A stretch of DNA of 6,842 nucleotides from Bacillota bacterium (GCA_023417975.1 JAEZDX010000604.1:1-6842); one strand, 5' to 3'; positions 1 to 6,524 are shown, counted from the stretch's first letter. The notes: generated from the sequence alone by a model not told the origin. Numbers and translations are program-made.

Positions 1-337
1 CGATTATATTAGGTATAATCATCATTATATTTTTAACTTTTTTCTCTAATTCAACTTCCATTACTTCCAGCTCTGACAAGCGGTTGGAATCCGTATTAAC
101 CTGTTTCTTAATTTCCTCTGCTTCTGCCTTCTTTCCCTGTCCCATCAAGGCACCTATCTGCTTCGAAAGCTTATTTCTGCTTGCTCTTAAAGCTTCAGCC
201 TCCTGTTTAGTTTTTCTTAGTTCAACGTCCAAAGCTATTACTTCATCTACCAAGCCAAGCTTATTATCCTGAAATTTGTTTTTTATGTTCTGCTTAACAA
301 TTTCCGGATTTTCTCTTACAAATTTTAAATCTAACAT
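1..337 (-). CDS. serS: Seryl-tRNA synthetase, N-terminal part (runs off the left edge)
   Basis: This gene encodes the cytoplasmic class II enzyme that charges tRNA(Ser) with serine, using ATP. Only the first 112 codons lie in the window; the frame is still open at the edge. The translation begins MLDLKFVRENPEIVKQN, a typical bacterial SerS start. A long charged, heptad-like stretch at about residues 27-105 (ELRKTKQEAEALRASRNKLS is part of it) matches the antiparallel coiled-coil tRNA-binding arm of the family. The visible part ends in IIPNII, where the family has a conserved 'IPN' segment just before the catalytic domain. The catalytic motifs are outside the window. The ATG start is fixed by a strong AGGAGGG site at 344-350 with a 6-nt spacer. 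The gene is preceded by a serine-type T-box leader, which independently supports the assignment and indicates induction by uncharged tRNA(Ser). Confidence 0.96.
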   Translation of the reverse strand, partial: MLDLKFVRENPEIVKQNIKNKFQDNKLGLVDEVIALDVELRKTKQEAEALRASRNKLSKQIGALMGQGKKAEAEEIKKQVNTDSNRLSELEVMEVELEKKVKNIMMIIPNII

Positions 338-655
338 AATTTTCCCTCCTGATTAAATTACTATATGGAAAATAATTATCCCTATAGCATTATTATTTCT
401 TTTCATAAAATAAAAAAACCCCCGTCCCATAAATTATGGGACGGAAGGAATCCGCGTTGCCACCCAATTTGCCGGTAAAAAATACCGACCTCTCGACATG
501 AGTAGGATAAAGGCTACCAGCCTTTCGATTTATCATCGACAGCTCCAAAAGTGGAAAGATTTATACTTTCACCGATTTTCACCACCCACCGGCTCTCTTA
601 AGAAATTTATAAACCGAAGCTTTTATTATCGCTGTTTGTCAAAATATAATATTCT
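338..655 (-). promoter_or_regulatory. T-box leader of serS, serine-specific (UCC specifier)
   Basis: This untranslated leader senses uncharged tRNA(Ser) and controls transcription into serS. Read on the minus strand it holds the family's elements in order. First comes a stem I region with AGAGAG and GGTGGTGAAAATCGG-like distal motifs (about 575-598). The specifier region follows, CTTTCCACTTTTGGAG, where UCC (553-555) sits in the place of the specifier codon and encodes serine. Next are a stem III hairpin (AAAGGCT/AGCCTTT, 509-525) and a small CGGTA/TACCG hairpin (473-487). The conserved T-box GGGTGGCAACGCGG is at 452-465. Its UGGC can pair with the GCCA acceptor end expected of tRNA(Ser), whose discriminator base is G. 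The GGG of the T-box can pair with CCC in the terminator's first arm, giving the usual antiterminator/terminator switch. The transcription start near 655 is inferred from the promoter; exact stem borders were not computed. Confidence 0.95.
412..444 (-). terminator. Conditional terminator of the serS T-box leader
   Basis: A 10-bp perfect stem (435-444 with 422-431, CCGTCCCATA/TATGGGACGG) with a 3-nt loop is followed on the minus strand by GG and a run of seven T (412-418), a classic intrinsic terminator. Its first arm contains the CGTCCC that would otherwise pair with the T-box sequence in the antiterminator. It should therefore form when tRNA(Ser) is charged and be prevented when tRNA(Ser) is uncharged. 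Confidence 0.93.
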
Positions 656-661
656 CTATAC

Positions 662-690
662 ATTATATATATTTTTATATACTTTTTCAA
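662..690 (-). promoter_or_regulatory. SigA-type promoter of the serS T-box transcript
   Basis: On the minus strand the -35 box TTGAAA (685-690) and a perfect -10 box TATAAT (662-667) are separated by exactly 17 bp. This places the start of transcription near 655, just upstream of the T-box leader. It lies downstream of the ROK gene stop, so serS has its own promoter. Confidence 0.82.
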
Positions 691-759
691 GTATAGTTCA
701 TTAATTTTGTATAGCAAGGTTTTTCCTTGTTTACAGTCAGTTAATCATTCTATAGTCTT

Positions 760-1665
760 TTATACTATAGCCGTGTAACAAGCTCCCAATAAGCCTGCAT
801 CATTTTCAAGCTGAGCAGGTATTATTTTAGTATACTTCCCATAAGACTGCATTACTCTTTCAGAAAATCTGCGATTTATCTCATCAAAGAACGGTTTACC
901 TTGCGCAGATATTCCTCCTCCAATTACTATAGTCCCCGGATCCAATATGTGTGTTACATTCACCAACCCTGTAACTATACTGTTTAAAAAATCGTTGTAG
1001 ACAGCTACTGCAGCTATCTCCTTCCTTTTAACAGCCTCCATTATATACTCACCGCTTACTGTCTTAGGATTAACCTTAGCCGATTTAGCATAATTTCATA
1101 CCAAGGCAGAAGTTGAACCGTATCTTTCATAGCAGCCTGCTGCACCGCAGCCGCAAGCTTCACCGGCTTCATTTATTATCATATGTCCGAACTCCCCTGC
1201 ACCTTCACCTAAACCTTTATAAAGCTTTCTGTTTATAACTATTGCTCCCCCGATACCGGTTCCCAGGGCAATACAAACAAAAGTATCCAAATTCTGCCCT
1301 GCGCCTTTCCACATTTCTCCTAGAGCTGCGGCATTTACGTCATTTTCTACATAGCATTCCAATCCTGTTTCCTTGTTTATAGTTTCTGAAAGCTTTGCCC
1401 CACTATACCCGGGAAGATTTTCCGATGCAAATACTACCTCTCCCTTTTCAGTGTTTACTTGCCCGGCAGTACTAATGCCAACTGAACCAATACCGTATTG
1501 ACCACGCAATTCTTTAATTTTGTCAACAATTTCTGCAGGCACATTATTTTTGCAGTCCTTATCCGGCGTTTTAAATTTGGATTTAAAAATTATATCGCCT
1601 ATGCAGCTGACTACACCATATTTTATATAAGTTCCGCCGATATCAAAACAAGCTATATTCCTCAC
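760..1665 (-). pseudogene. ROK-family sugar kinase (glucokinase-like), interrupted by an in-frame TGA
   Basis: The gene would encode a cytoplasmic ROK kinase of 301 residues, a normal length, phosphorylating glucose or a related hexose such as N-acetylglucosamine with ATP. Visible motifs are the phosphate-binding DIGGTYIK (8-15), END with the presumed catalytic Asp109, GTGIGG (135-140), EFGH with His161, the zinc motif CGCGAAGC (Cys171, 173, 178) and GGGIS (249-253). The end, ENDAGLLGACYTAIV, is also typical. Codon 190 is TGA (1096-1098), after YGSTSALV, where relatives usually have Arg; CGA to TGA is one transition. Both halves are in the same frame, so this is a nonsense codon and not a frameshift. 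The first product would lack much of the C-terminal lobe. The start is GTG (1663-1665), with GGGGGA six bases upstream; the overlapping ATG at 1665-1667 is out of frame. The substrate cannot be decided from sequence. A sequencing error is possible. Confidence 0.88.
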
Positions 1666-1875
1666 ATTCTATCCCCCTATCAATAAATAAACCTTTTCAT
1701 ATTATTATATACTTTCATTTCCATTTAATCTATATATAATACAGCAAAAGTCATTTATTGAATATTATACTTAATAATACAAACCTTCTAAATAAATAAA
1801 TTATCGCCATACATAAATTATTCACAACCATTTTGGAAAACATAATTATAAACAATATCTATATGAGGTGGTAAT
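1666..1875. other. Divergent intergenic region between the ROK kinase and the secreted-protein gene
   Basis: This very AT-rich 210-bp spacer must hold the promoters of both divergent genes. The best minus-strand candidate is TATAAT at 1704-1709, ahead of the ROK gene, but its -35 region (TAGATT at 17 bp) is poor. On the plus strand several AT-rich -10-like strings occur, for instance near 1850-1857, but none has a convincing -35 at correct spacing. No hairpin, operator-like palindrome or small gene was recognised here. Confidence 0.4.
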
Positions 1876-2280
1876 ATGAAGAGAAGTTTTCTTATAATGT
1901 TAGTTTTTTGCTTGATGCTTTTACAATTATGTTCTACAACCACAATTGTAAAAGCTGCTGAACTGCGACTTTCAGCTAAAATAGCCAAAACTGCTGCAGC
2001 TCAGCCCAAGATTAGTATAATCCGTTCAGTAACGGATGTAAATCGCGGAGATATAGGCTTTATCACTATTCAAGGCCGTCCTGGAGTAAAATACACTATC
2101 CGTTCCTCCTTCAAGATCGGAAATAGGACCATTCCTGTAGCACAATGGAGAATTGGAGATTCAAAAGGATTTGCAATTTTTAATTGGGTAGTTGGAGGAG
2201 ATACTGTACCTGGTACTTATCCAATAACAATTAGTGGAGATGGTGAAACTATAAATCTCTCACATACAGTATTCCCCTAG
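1876..2280 (+). CDS. Small secreted protein with one beta-rich (Ig-like) domain, unknown function
   Basis: The 134-residue product starts with a clear signal peptide: MKR, then a hydrophobic stretch at about 5-19, with likely signal peptidase I cleavage after VKA (residue 27). The Cys at 19 is not in a lipobox, so it should not be a lipoprotein. After a short Ala/Lys linker, residues 44-134 form a single alternating polar/hydrophobic domain. It carries GRPGVKYTI (67-75) and FNWVVGGDTVPGTYPITISG (102-121), a pattern that suggests a beta-sandwich. I associate 'W-x-VG-x-x-T-x-PGTYPI-x-I' with small domains on clostridial secreted proteins, but this is from memory and not checked. No catalytic motif is visible. 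The start is supported by GAGGTGG at 1865-1871, close to the ATG. It is the only plus-strand gene here and ends at a shared terminator. Function is not assignable. Confidence 0.85.
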   Translation: MKRSFLIMLVFCLMLLQLCSTTTIVKAAELRLSAKIAKTAAAQPKISIIRSVTDVNRGDIGFITIQGRPGVKYTIRSSFKIGNRTIPVAQWRIGDSKGFAIFNWVVGGDTVPGTYPITISGDGETINLSHTVFP

Positions 2281-2296
2281 CAGGATATTCAACAAA

Positions 2297-2350
2297 CAAG
2301 AAACCCCGAATATATGCATTTAGCATTGATCTGGGGTTTCCTGTACTTTT
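2297..2350. terminator. Shared bidirectional terminator between convergent genes
   Basis: An 8-bp stem GAAACCCC (2300-2307) / GGGGTTTC (2333-2340) encloses a loop that contains a further ATGC/GCAT hairpin (2314-2317, 2323-2326). After one mismatch the outer stem can continue for two more pairs. On the plus strand it is followed by CTGTACTTTTA; on the minus strand by TTGTTTGTTG. Both tails are only moderately T-rich. Its position between the stop of the secreted-protein gene (2280) and the stop of the deacetylase gene (2373) fits termination of both transcripts. Confidence 0.78.
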
Positions 2351-2372
2351 AGAAACGGTTATATATGATTTA

Positions 2373-3335
2373 TTATTTTCCGGCATTTCTGTTTATAATC
2401 CCTGCTTTTTCCATTCTACTTTTTTCAGTAGAAGTCAAATCCTTAAAAGTTCTGAATACAAAACCCTTGCTTTTTAAGTTATCTATAATATCCGGTAGTG
2501 CATCTACAGTAGTAGTTTTAGCAGCTGCATCATGCATTAACACCACTGCTATTGTTTTTCCTGAAGCCTGATTTATTACATTATTTTTTATTTTATCCGC
2601 AGGAATCTTAACTGCATCAGCATCCCCTGAGGCCACGTTCCAATCCACATAGGTTATTCCCTTGTCATGTATTCTATTCCTTATATTTCTCATTCCTTCA
2701 GCCCCGCCATAGGAGTTATCAGACCCTCCCGGGAATCTTATAAAAGGCAGAGGTGTTATGCCCAAAATATTTTTGATAGCATCAGTAGTTCTATCGAAAT
2801 CCCCTATCATAGCATCAGTATTCTTATACATTGAATAATCATGAGAATAGCTGTGATTTAGCAAAGCCATACCATCATTGTATTCGGCTTTTACTAAGTC
2901 AGGATACTTGTCTACATTACTTCCAACAAGAAAGAAAGACGCTTTTACTTGTTTTTCCTTCAATATTTTTAATATTTTTTCCGTATTTACCGAAGGACCA
3001 TCATCAAATGTTAAAAAAACTTCCTTATGATCTAAGGGTTTATCATCACTAACAGTGGAATCATTTTGTTTGTCTCCATTATTATTTGACTGAGATGCTT
3101 CTGGTGTTGAACTATTTCCGGCCTGTCCATTTTTATCGGATGTGCCAGCTTCGGAAGTTGAAGTATTTGTTCCGTTGGCTCCATTTTGATCTTTATTACC
3201 GTCTCCTCCAGGTAGATTACCTGCTACAGTTTTTGAACCTGCTGTATCCACACTTTTATTTCCGGAACATCCCGAAACTGTTGCAGAAATCATAATTGTA
3301 ACACATAAAAATATAGCGCTTAATTTTCCTCTCAT
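2373..3335 (-). CDS. Lipoprotein polysaccharide deacetylase (NodB domain, CE4 family)
   Basis: This is a predicted membrane-anchored extracellular metal-dependent deacetylase, most likely acting on N-acetylated cell-wall glycan such as peptidoglycan. From the chosen start the product has 320 residues: a signal peptide ending in lipobox VSGC (lipidated Cys23), a low-complexity linker rich in Gly, Asn, Ser, Thr and Asp (about 24-100), then the NodB domain. All five CE4 motifs are present: TFDDGP (109-114, catalytic and metal Asp111/112), HSYSH (161-165, metal His), RFPGG (200-204), VDW (230-232) and LMHD (266-269, catalytic His). The frame stays open to a TTG at 3411-3413, but ATG 3333-3335 is preferred: it gives a normal signal peptide and has GGTGAT upstream with a suitable gap. 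ATG 3339-3341 would sit directly against that site. The gene lies 3' of the ABC operon on the same strand with no terminator between. Substrate is inferred. Confidence 0.92.
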   Translation of the reverse strand: MRGKLSAIFLCVTIMISATVSGCSGNKSVDTAGSKTVAGNLPGGDGNKDQNGANGTNTSTSEAGTSDKNGQAGNSSTPEASQSNNNGDKQNDSTVSDDKPLDHKEVFLTFDDGPSVNTEKILKILKEKQVKASFFLVGSNVDKYPDLVKAEYNDGMALLNHSYSHDYSMYKNTDAMIGDFDRTTDAIKNILGITPLPFIRFPGGSDNSYGGAEGMRNIRNRIHDKGITYVDWNVASGDADAVKIPADKIKNNVINQASGKTIAVVLMHDAAAKTTTVDALPDIIDNLKSKGFVFRTFKDLTSTEKSRMEKAGIINRNAGK

Positions 3336-3339
3336 TTTC

Positions 3340-3345
3340 ATCACC
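3340..3345 (-). promoter_or_regulatory. Ribosome binding site that decides the deacetylase start
   Basis: GGTGAT matches the anti-Shine-Dalgarno region of 16S rRNA and lies 4 nt before the ATG at 3333-3335. It overlaps the alternative ATG at 3339-3341, which makes that codon an unlikely start. No comparable site precedes the far-upstream TTG at 3411-3413. Confidence 0.55.
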
Positions 3346-3435
3346 CAACGACATAATAACACAAAAAATGTCCAAGTAGTATAGAAAATAAAAATTTTAC
3401 ATAGGTCATGCAATCATTTTACAATTATGTTACAA

Positions 3436-3464
3436 CTATTACATTATGCTGTTTTTAATGTCAA
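3436..3464 (-). promoter_or_regulatory. Possible promoter of the deacetylase gene
   Basis: A perfect -35 box TTGACA (3459-3464) is followed after 17 bp by TAATAG (3436-3441), a weak -10 box. It lies between the ABC operon stop (3491) and the deacetylase start, about 100 bp upstream of the start codon. The strong -35 makes it worth noting, but the poor -10 leaves it uncertain. Confidence 0.42.
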
Positions 3465-3490
3465 CCTTTTGAACATAAAGCCTATCTATA

Positions 3491-4618
3491 CTATATATTC
3501 AAACTATCGCAGCTAAGTCTGTTGAATTCTTTTATAGAGGAAAGCATAGAAAGTATTGCTACTATTACTGGTATTATGAAAGCCACTAAGAGAGAGTCAA
3601 ATCTAAATATAGGAATATATTGCCCCTTTGGATTTAAAACAGTTATATTAAGCAGCATTATAACCAGAGTTGTCAATAAGGCTCCTACTCCAAATCCCAT
3701 AAAGCATATAAAGGTATTCTCCTTCAAAAGCCTTATCCTAAGCTTTGATTTCCACAATCCAATAGTTGCAAGAACAGCAAACTCATTTTTTCTATTTAAA
3801 AATGTAATGTAGTTTAAATTTCCTAAGGATAAACATAGCACTATCAGTATAATAATGCTCAAAGCACAATATAAAATATTAATACCAATTATTAATGAAT
3901 CCATTGCTTCTTTTATACTTTTGTATTCTTGCACTACAATGTTCTTATCTTTCATACCGGTTATTTTCTCGTTAATGCTCATATTACCTGAATCCTTTAA
4001 AAATAATATGACCCCGCTTTTTAATGAATCTTCTCTTTTTGTTTCTTCTACATCGCATACTATAGGCATCCATGCACTGCCCTTCGTAATTCCAACTATC
4101 TTATAGGTTTTACTAACATGAATATTATCACTATTCGTACTATTATCTATTACATCACCTACTTTAAGCTTATATTGCTTGGCTAATTCTATTGGAAGCA
4201 GCAACTCACCAGCATTATCTTTTGGAATTCTTCCTTCAGTCAATTCATTATTAAAATTCTTTATTACATTTTCAACATCTTCAGAATATAAATTATAAAA
4301 ATCTACACCCATATTGCCGAAGGCAGCTTTATATGTCATATGATTACTTGTATTAAGCAGAGGTATGATATTATACACATTGTCGTCAGATTTTATTTCT
4401 TTCATTATTCTCTCAGATATAGGTTTATTATTATTAGAACGAACATACGTTGCATTTTTCACCAAATTTACGCTCAAGCAATTAAAGCTGCTTATAGAAC
4501 CATATAAAATAAGCCCAAATATATATATGAGAAAAACACTTATTATGCTGCAAATGAAGCTAGGGAAAACCTTTTTTAGGTTGCTCTTGATATATGTGGC
4601 AGCGGATAAGGGTTTCAT
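3491..4618 (-). CDS. FtsX/MacB-type ABC transporter permease (second permease of the operon)
   Basis: This 375-residue membrane protein is one of two permeases in the ABC complex. It has the FtsX/MacB layout: TM1 at about 20-40, a large extracytoplasmic domain (about 42-240), then TM2 (243-265), TM3 (303-324) and TM4 (342-362). The outer domain contains EGRIPKDNAGELLLP and LKVGDVI, features of the MacB-type core domain. After TM2, RKNEFAVLATIGLWKSKL is the cytoplasmic loop expected to contact the ATPase. With four segments it should pair with the other permease (5307-6407), which has the same plan but clearly different sequence, giving a likely heterodimer. Its ATG overlaps the ATPase stop by one base (TAATG), and its AGGAG site (4626-4630) lies inside the ATPase gene, which suggests coupled translation. 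The substrate is unknown; such systems often handle antimicrobial peptides, lipoproteins or envelope signals. Confidence 0.92.
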   Translation of the reverse strand: MKPLSAATYIKSNLKKVFPSFICSIISVFLIYIFGLILYGSISSFNCLSVNLVKNATYVRSNNNKPISERIMKEIKSDDNVYNIIPLLNTSNHMTYKAAFGNMGVDFYNLYSEDVENVIKNFNNELTEGRIPKDNAGELLLPIELAKQYKLKVGDVIDNSTNSDNIHVSKTYKIVGITKGSAWMPIVCDVEETKREDSLKSGVILFLKDSGNMSINEKITGMKDKNIVVQEYKSIKEAMDSLIIGINILYCALSIIILIVLCLSLGNLNYITFLNRKNEFAVLATIGLWKSKLRIRLLKENTFICFMGFGVGALLTTLVIMLLNITVLNPKGQYIPIFRFDSLLVAFIIPVIVAILSMLSSIKEFNRLSCDSLNI

Positions 4619-5295
4619 TATATCACTCCTCTTAAGCTTTCAATGCCCGTTATTATGCCATCCCGGATATTTATTATATCATCAGCTTTTTCCAATATGG
4701 ACGGATCGTGTGTAACAACAATAATTAACGTCTCTCTCTTAAACTCATTTAAAAACTCCATTACTTCCTTGGCGCTTTCATGATCAAGTGCTGCGGTGAG
4801 TTCATCTGCAAGAATTACTTTAGGATCGTTTATTAATGATCTGGCAATTGCAACTCTCTGCCTCTGACCTCCGGACAATTGAAAAGGTCTCTTATTAACA
4901 AGATGCCCTATTTTTAGTTTTTCCAAAAGCTCCACAGCTTTTGCTTTAGCTTCTCTACTGTCACTGTTTATTGGTGTAAGAACATTTTCCAGAACCGTCA
5001 TATAGTCAATAAGAAAGTGTCTTTGGAATATAAATCCGAACTCCCTCAACCTTAAATCTGATGCTTGTTTAGGCGATAGGTTACTATAATGAAAATTATT
5101 ATATATAACTTTTCCTGAGGTAGGAAGCTTTAACCCTGCCATCACATATAACAATGAACTTTTCCCGCTGCCTGAAGGCCCCATAATACCCAGCATTCCA
5201 TTGTCAGGAAGCGTCAAGTCAATATTTCTAAGTGCATATGTTTGGACTTCTTTTCCTATATCATATACAAGATTTACATCTTCAATTTTAAACAT
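4618..5295 (-). CDS. ABC transporter ATP-binding protein (MacB/LolD type)
   Basis: This 225-residue cytoplasmic ATPase drives the two flanking FtsX-type permeases. Motifs are Walker A GPSGSGKSS (39-47), Q-loop Gln91, signature LSGGQ (140-144), Walker B VILADE (160-165) with catalytic Glu165, D-loop ALD (169-171) and switch His196 in VTHD. Length and motif spacing are normal for the family that includes LolD, MacB and the peptide-resistance ATPases. One oddity is ADELTAALD, where nearly all relatives have ADEPT; the Leu166 codon is CTC (4798-4800). Catalytic residues are otherwise intact, so the protein should be active. The start is set by AGGAGGGA at 5301-5308, whose first bases overlap the stop of the upstream permease gene. 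Gene order permease-ATPase-permease with tight junctions indicates one transcript. Confidence 0.95.
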   Translation of the reverse strand: MFKIEDVNLVYDIGKEVQTYALRNIDLTLPDNGMLGIMGPSGSGKSSLLYVMAGLKLPTSGKVIYNNFHYSNLSPKQASDLRLREFGFIFQRHFLIDYMTVLENVLTPINSDSREAKAKAVELLEKLKIGHLVNKRPFQLSGGQRQRVAIARSLINDPKVILADELTAALDHESAKEVMEFLNEFKRETLIIVVTHDPSILEKADDIINIRDGIITGIESLRGVI

Positions 5296-5300
5296 TAATA

Positions 5301-5308
5301 TCCCTCCT
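5301..5308 (-). promoter_or_regulatory. Ribosome binding site overlapping the upstream stop codon
   Basis: AGGAGGGA precedes the ATPase ATG (5293-5295) by 5 nt. The TAG stop of the upstream permease gene (5307-5309) shares two bases with this site. Ribosomes finishing the permease would be placed at the next start, consistent with translational coupling of permease and ATPase. Confidence 0.75.
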
Positions 5309-6407
5309 AATTTTTTTCAATCATCCTTATTGGATCTAATTTATTTATTAGATTGTTAATAGGTATGATGGAAAATAAAATTGTAAACATTGGTATGAAG
5401 GACGCCACTATTAGACCTTTCATGGTAAATAAGCATCCATCTGCTCCCATTGGGTTCCAAAAGAACTTTTTCATTAATATTGAAATGATTAAGGCAATGA
5501 GCAGCCCTGAGACAAACCCCACAACATTTGTCATGGACACCTCTTTCAACGTCTTACTTAAAATAAAATGTTTGTTATAACCAATAGCATTTAAAACCCC
5601 GAATTCTTCTTTTCTGTTATAATACTGTGCATATTTTGAGCTGCCTACAGTGACTACCATTACAACTATAGATAATATTGCTATGATATCTATAACTCTC
5701 AGTGCCCCCATAACGCTTTTAAAATGCTTATAAGCAGAAGCTTCAGTTGTAATATTTAATTTATCCTTAGGCAGACTGTTAATATATTTTTCAAAGCTGT
5801 CCTCTTTCCCATCTTTGGCAAAGGCATAAAAACTGTTGAATACCTCATCATTTGCTTGTATTATTGATATAAAGGCTTCACTTTCTAAAACCCCTACTAT
5901 TTTATATTCTCCTGGCAGTGAATCAAATTTATTAATGCTGTCCCCAACTAAATCACCAAGCTTAATATTTCTGTTCATTGCAACATTCTTATTTATAGCT
6001 ATTTCTTTCGTTCCTTCCTTAGGCAGTCTTCCTTCTACAAGCTTTATACCTTCCTTATTCATAAAGTATTTTACATCATCCTTCTTTAATGGTTTTACAA
6101 CAGATTGATCTTGGGAACCGGGAAAAGTAATTCTCAGAGTATAATCAAATCTCGTTGAAACTAACCTTTCTACATTTTCATTTATCTGTTTTATCAAGAA
6201 ATCATCGCCAGAATCTTGTCCATAACTTGTAATTTCTGCAGCATTTCTATATTTTGGAATAGAGTTTCTATACTCTGTATTTGTCATGCTCTGTAAAATA
6301 TTGTATAGAATAAATAAGAACATAACAGCTATTGCGATAGAATTTATAGAAGCAAAAACCTTACTCTTATTCCGTTTTCCATATAACACGGGTGACAGTG
6401 CCTTCAT
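5307..6407 (-). CDS. FtsX/MacB-type ABC transporter permease (first permease of the operon)
   Basis: This 366-residue membrane protein is the first gene of the ABC operon. It has TM1 at about 20-38, an extracytoplasmic domain (about 40-235) with VEGRLPKEGTKEIAINK and IKLGDLVG, then TM2 (239-256), TM3 (292-313) and TM4 (331-352). After TM2, YNRKEEFGVLNAIGYNK is the loop that couples such permeases to their ATPase. The end, LDPIRMIEKN, resembles the 'P-x-x-x-I/L-R' tail common in FtsX permeases. The plan matches the permease at 3491-4618, though the sequences have diverged. The ATG is preceded by AAAGGA with an 8-nt spacer, a moderate site. The upstream 117-bp gap holds a terminator hairpin and two direct repeats, after a response regulator gene in the same orientation. 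Function is likely export or sensing of a peptide or other envelope-active compound; the substrate is not predictable. Confidence 0.92.
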   Translation of the reverse strand: MKALSPVLYGKRNKSKVFASINSIAIAVMFLFILYNILQSMTNTEYRNSIPKYRNAAEITSYGQDSGDDFLIKQINENVERLVSTRFDYTLRITFPGSQDQSVVKPLKKDDVKYFMNKEGIKLVEGRLPKEGTKEIAINKNVAMNRNIKLGDLVGDSINKFDSLPGEYKIVGVLESEAFISIIQANDEVFNSFYAFAKDGKEDSFEKYINSLPKDKLNITTEASAYKHFKSVMGALRVIDIIAILSIVVMVVTVGSSKYAQYYNRKEEFGVLNAIGYNKHFILSKTLKEVSMTNVVGFVSGLLIALIISILMKKFFWNPMGADGCLFTMKGLIVASFIPMFTILFSIIPINNLINKLDPIRMIEKN

Positions 6408-6465
6408 TATCTCAGTCCTTTCATCAATATTATTTATTCAATCAATATATATATATTAATACAAT

Positions 6466-6499
6466 ACCTTGGTCATAAAACAGTTACCCCGGTCATAAT
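6466..6499. repeat. Two direct repeats ACC(TT/CC)GGTCATAA, 20-bp period
   Basis: ACCTTGGTCATAA starts at 6466 and ACCCCGGTCATAA starts at 6486, so they are exactly 20 bp apart, about two DNA turns. They differ only at the central two bases. On the minus strand they read TTATGACC twice, upstream of the ABC operon. The second copy also forms one arm of the terminator hairpin at 6486-6520, whose other arm is a third, inverted copy. They could be operator half-sites for the neighbouring response regulator, or the remains of a duplicated hairpin arm. Confidence 0.6.
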
Positions 6500-6520
6500 T
6501 AACTATGACCGGGGCTTTTC
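6486..6520. terminator. Strong hairpin terminator after the response regulator gene
   Basis: CCCCGGTCATA (6487-6497) pairs perfectly with TATGACCGGGG (6504-6514), an 11-bp stem with a 6-nt loop. It begins 10 bp past the regulator's TAA stop. On the minus strand the stem is followed by TAACTGTTTT, a modest T-run; on the plus strand by CTTTTC. The position and stem strength fit an intrinsic terminator that ends the regulator transcript. The ABC operon would then need its own promoter, but no convincing one was seen in 6408-6485, which is mostly an AT tract. Confidence 0.78.
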
Positions 6521-6524
6521 ACTA

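Noticed and set aside
498..704. Open frame of 68 codons on the plus strand
   Set aside because: It lies across the T-box leader and promoter of serS on the opposite strand, has no ribosome binding site, and its translation resembles no protein.
715..729. CAAGG-TTTTT-CCTTG hairpin as terminator of the ROK gene
   Set aside because: The stem is only 5 bp and no T-run follows it on the minus strand; no clear ROK terminator was found.
750..770. CTATAGT/ACTATAG hairpin around the ROK stop codon as a terminator
   Set aside because: The 7-bp stem is AT-rich and on the minus strand is followed by GAATGATTAACTG, with no T-run.
1096..1098. TGA in the ROK gene read as selenocysteine, or as tryptophan in a variant code
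   Set aside because: The family has no Cys or Sec at this place, no recoding hairpin was recognised just after it, and tryptophan is encoded by TGG throughout the other genes.
6441..6460. AT-repeat tract as a promoter for the ABC operon
   Set aside because: Many overlapping TATA-like strings occur, but none has a recognisable -35 box at 16-18 bp, so no promoter was called.
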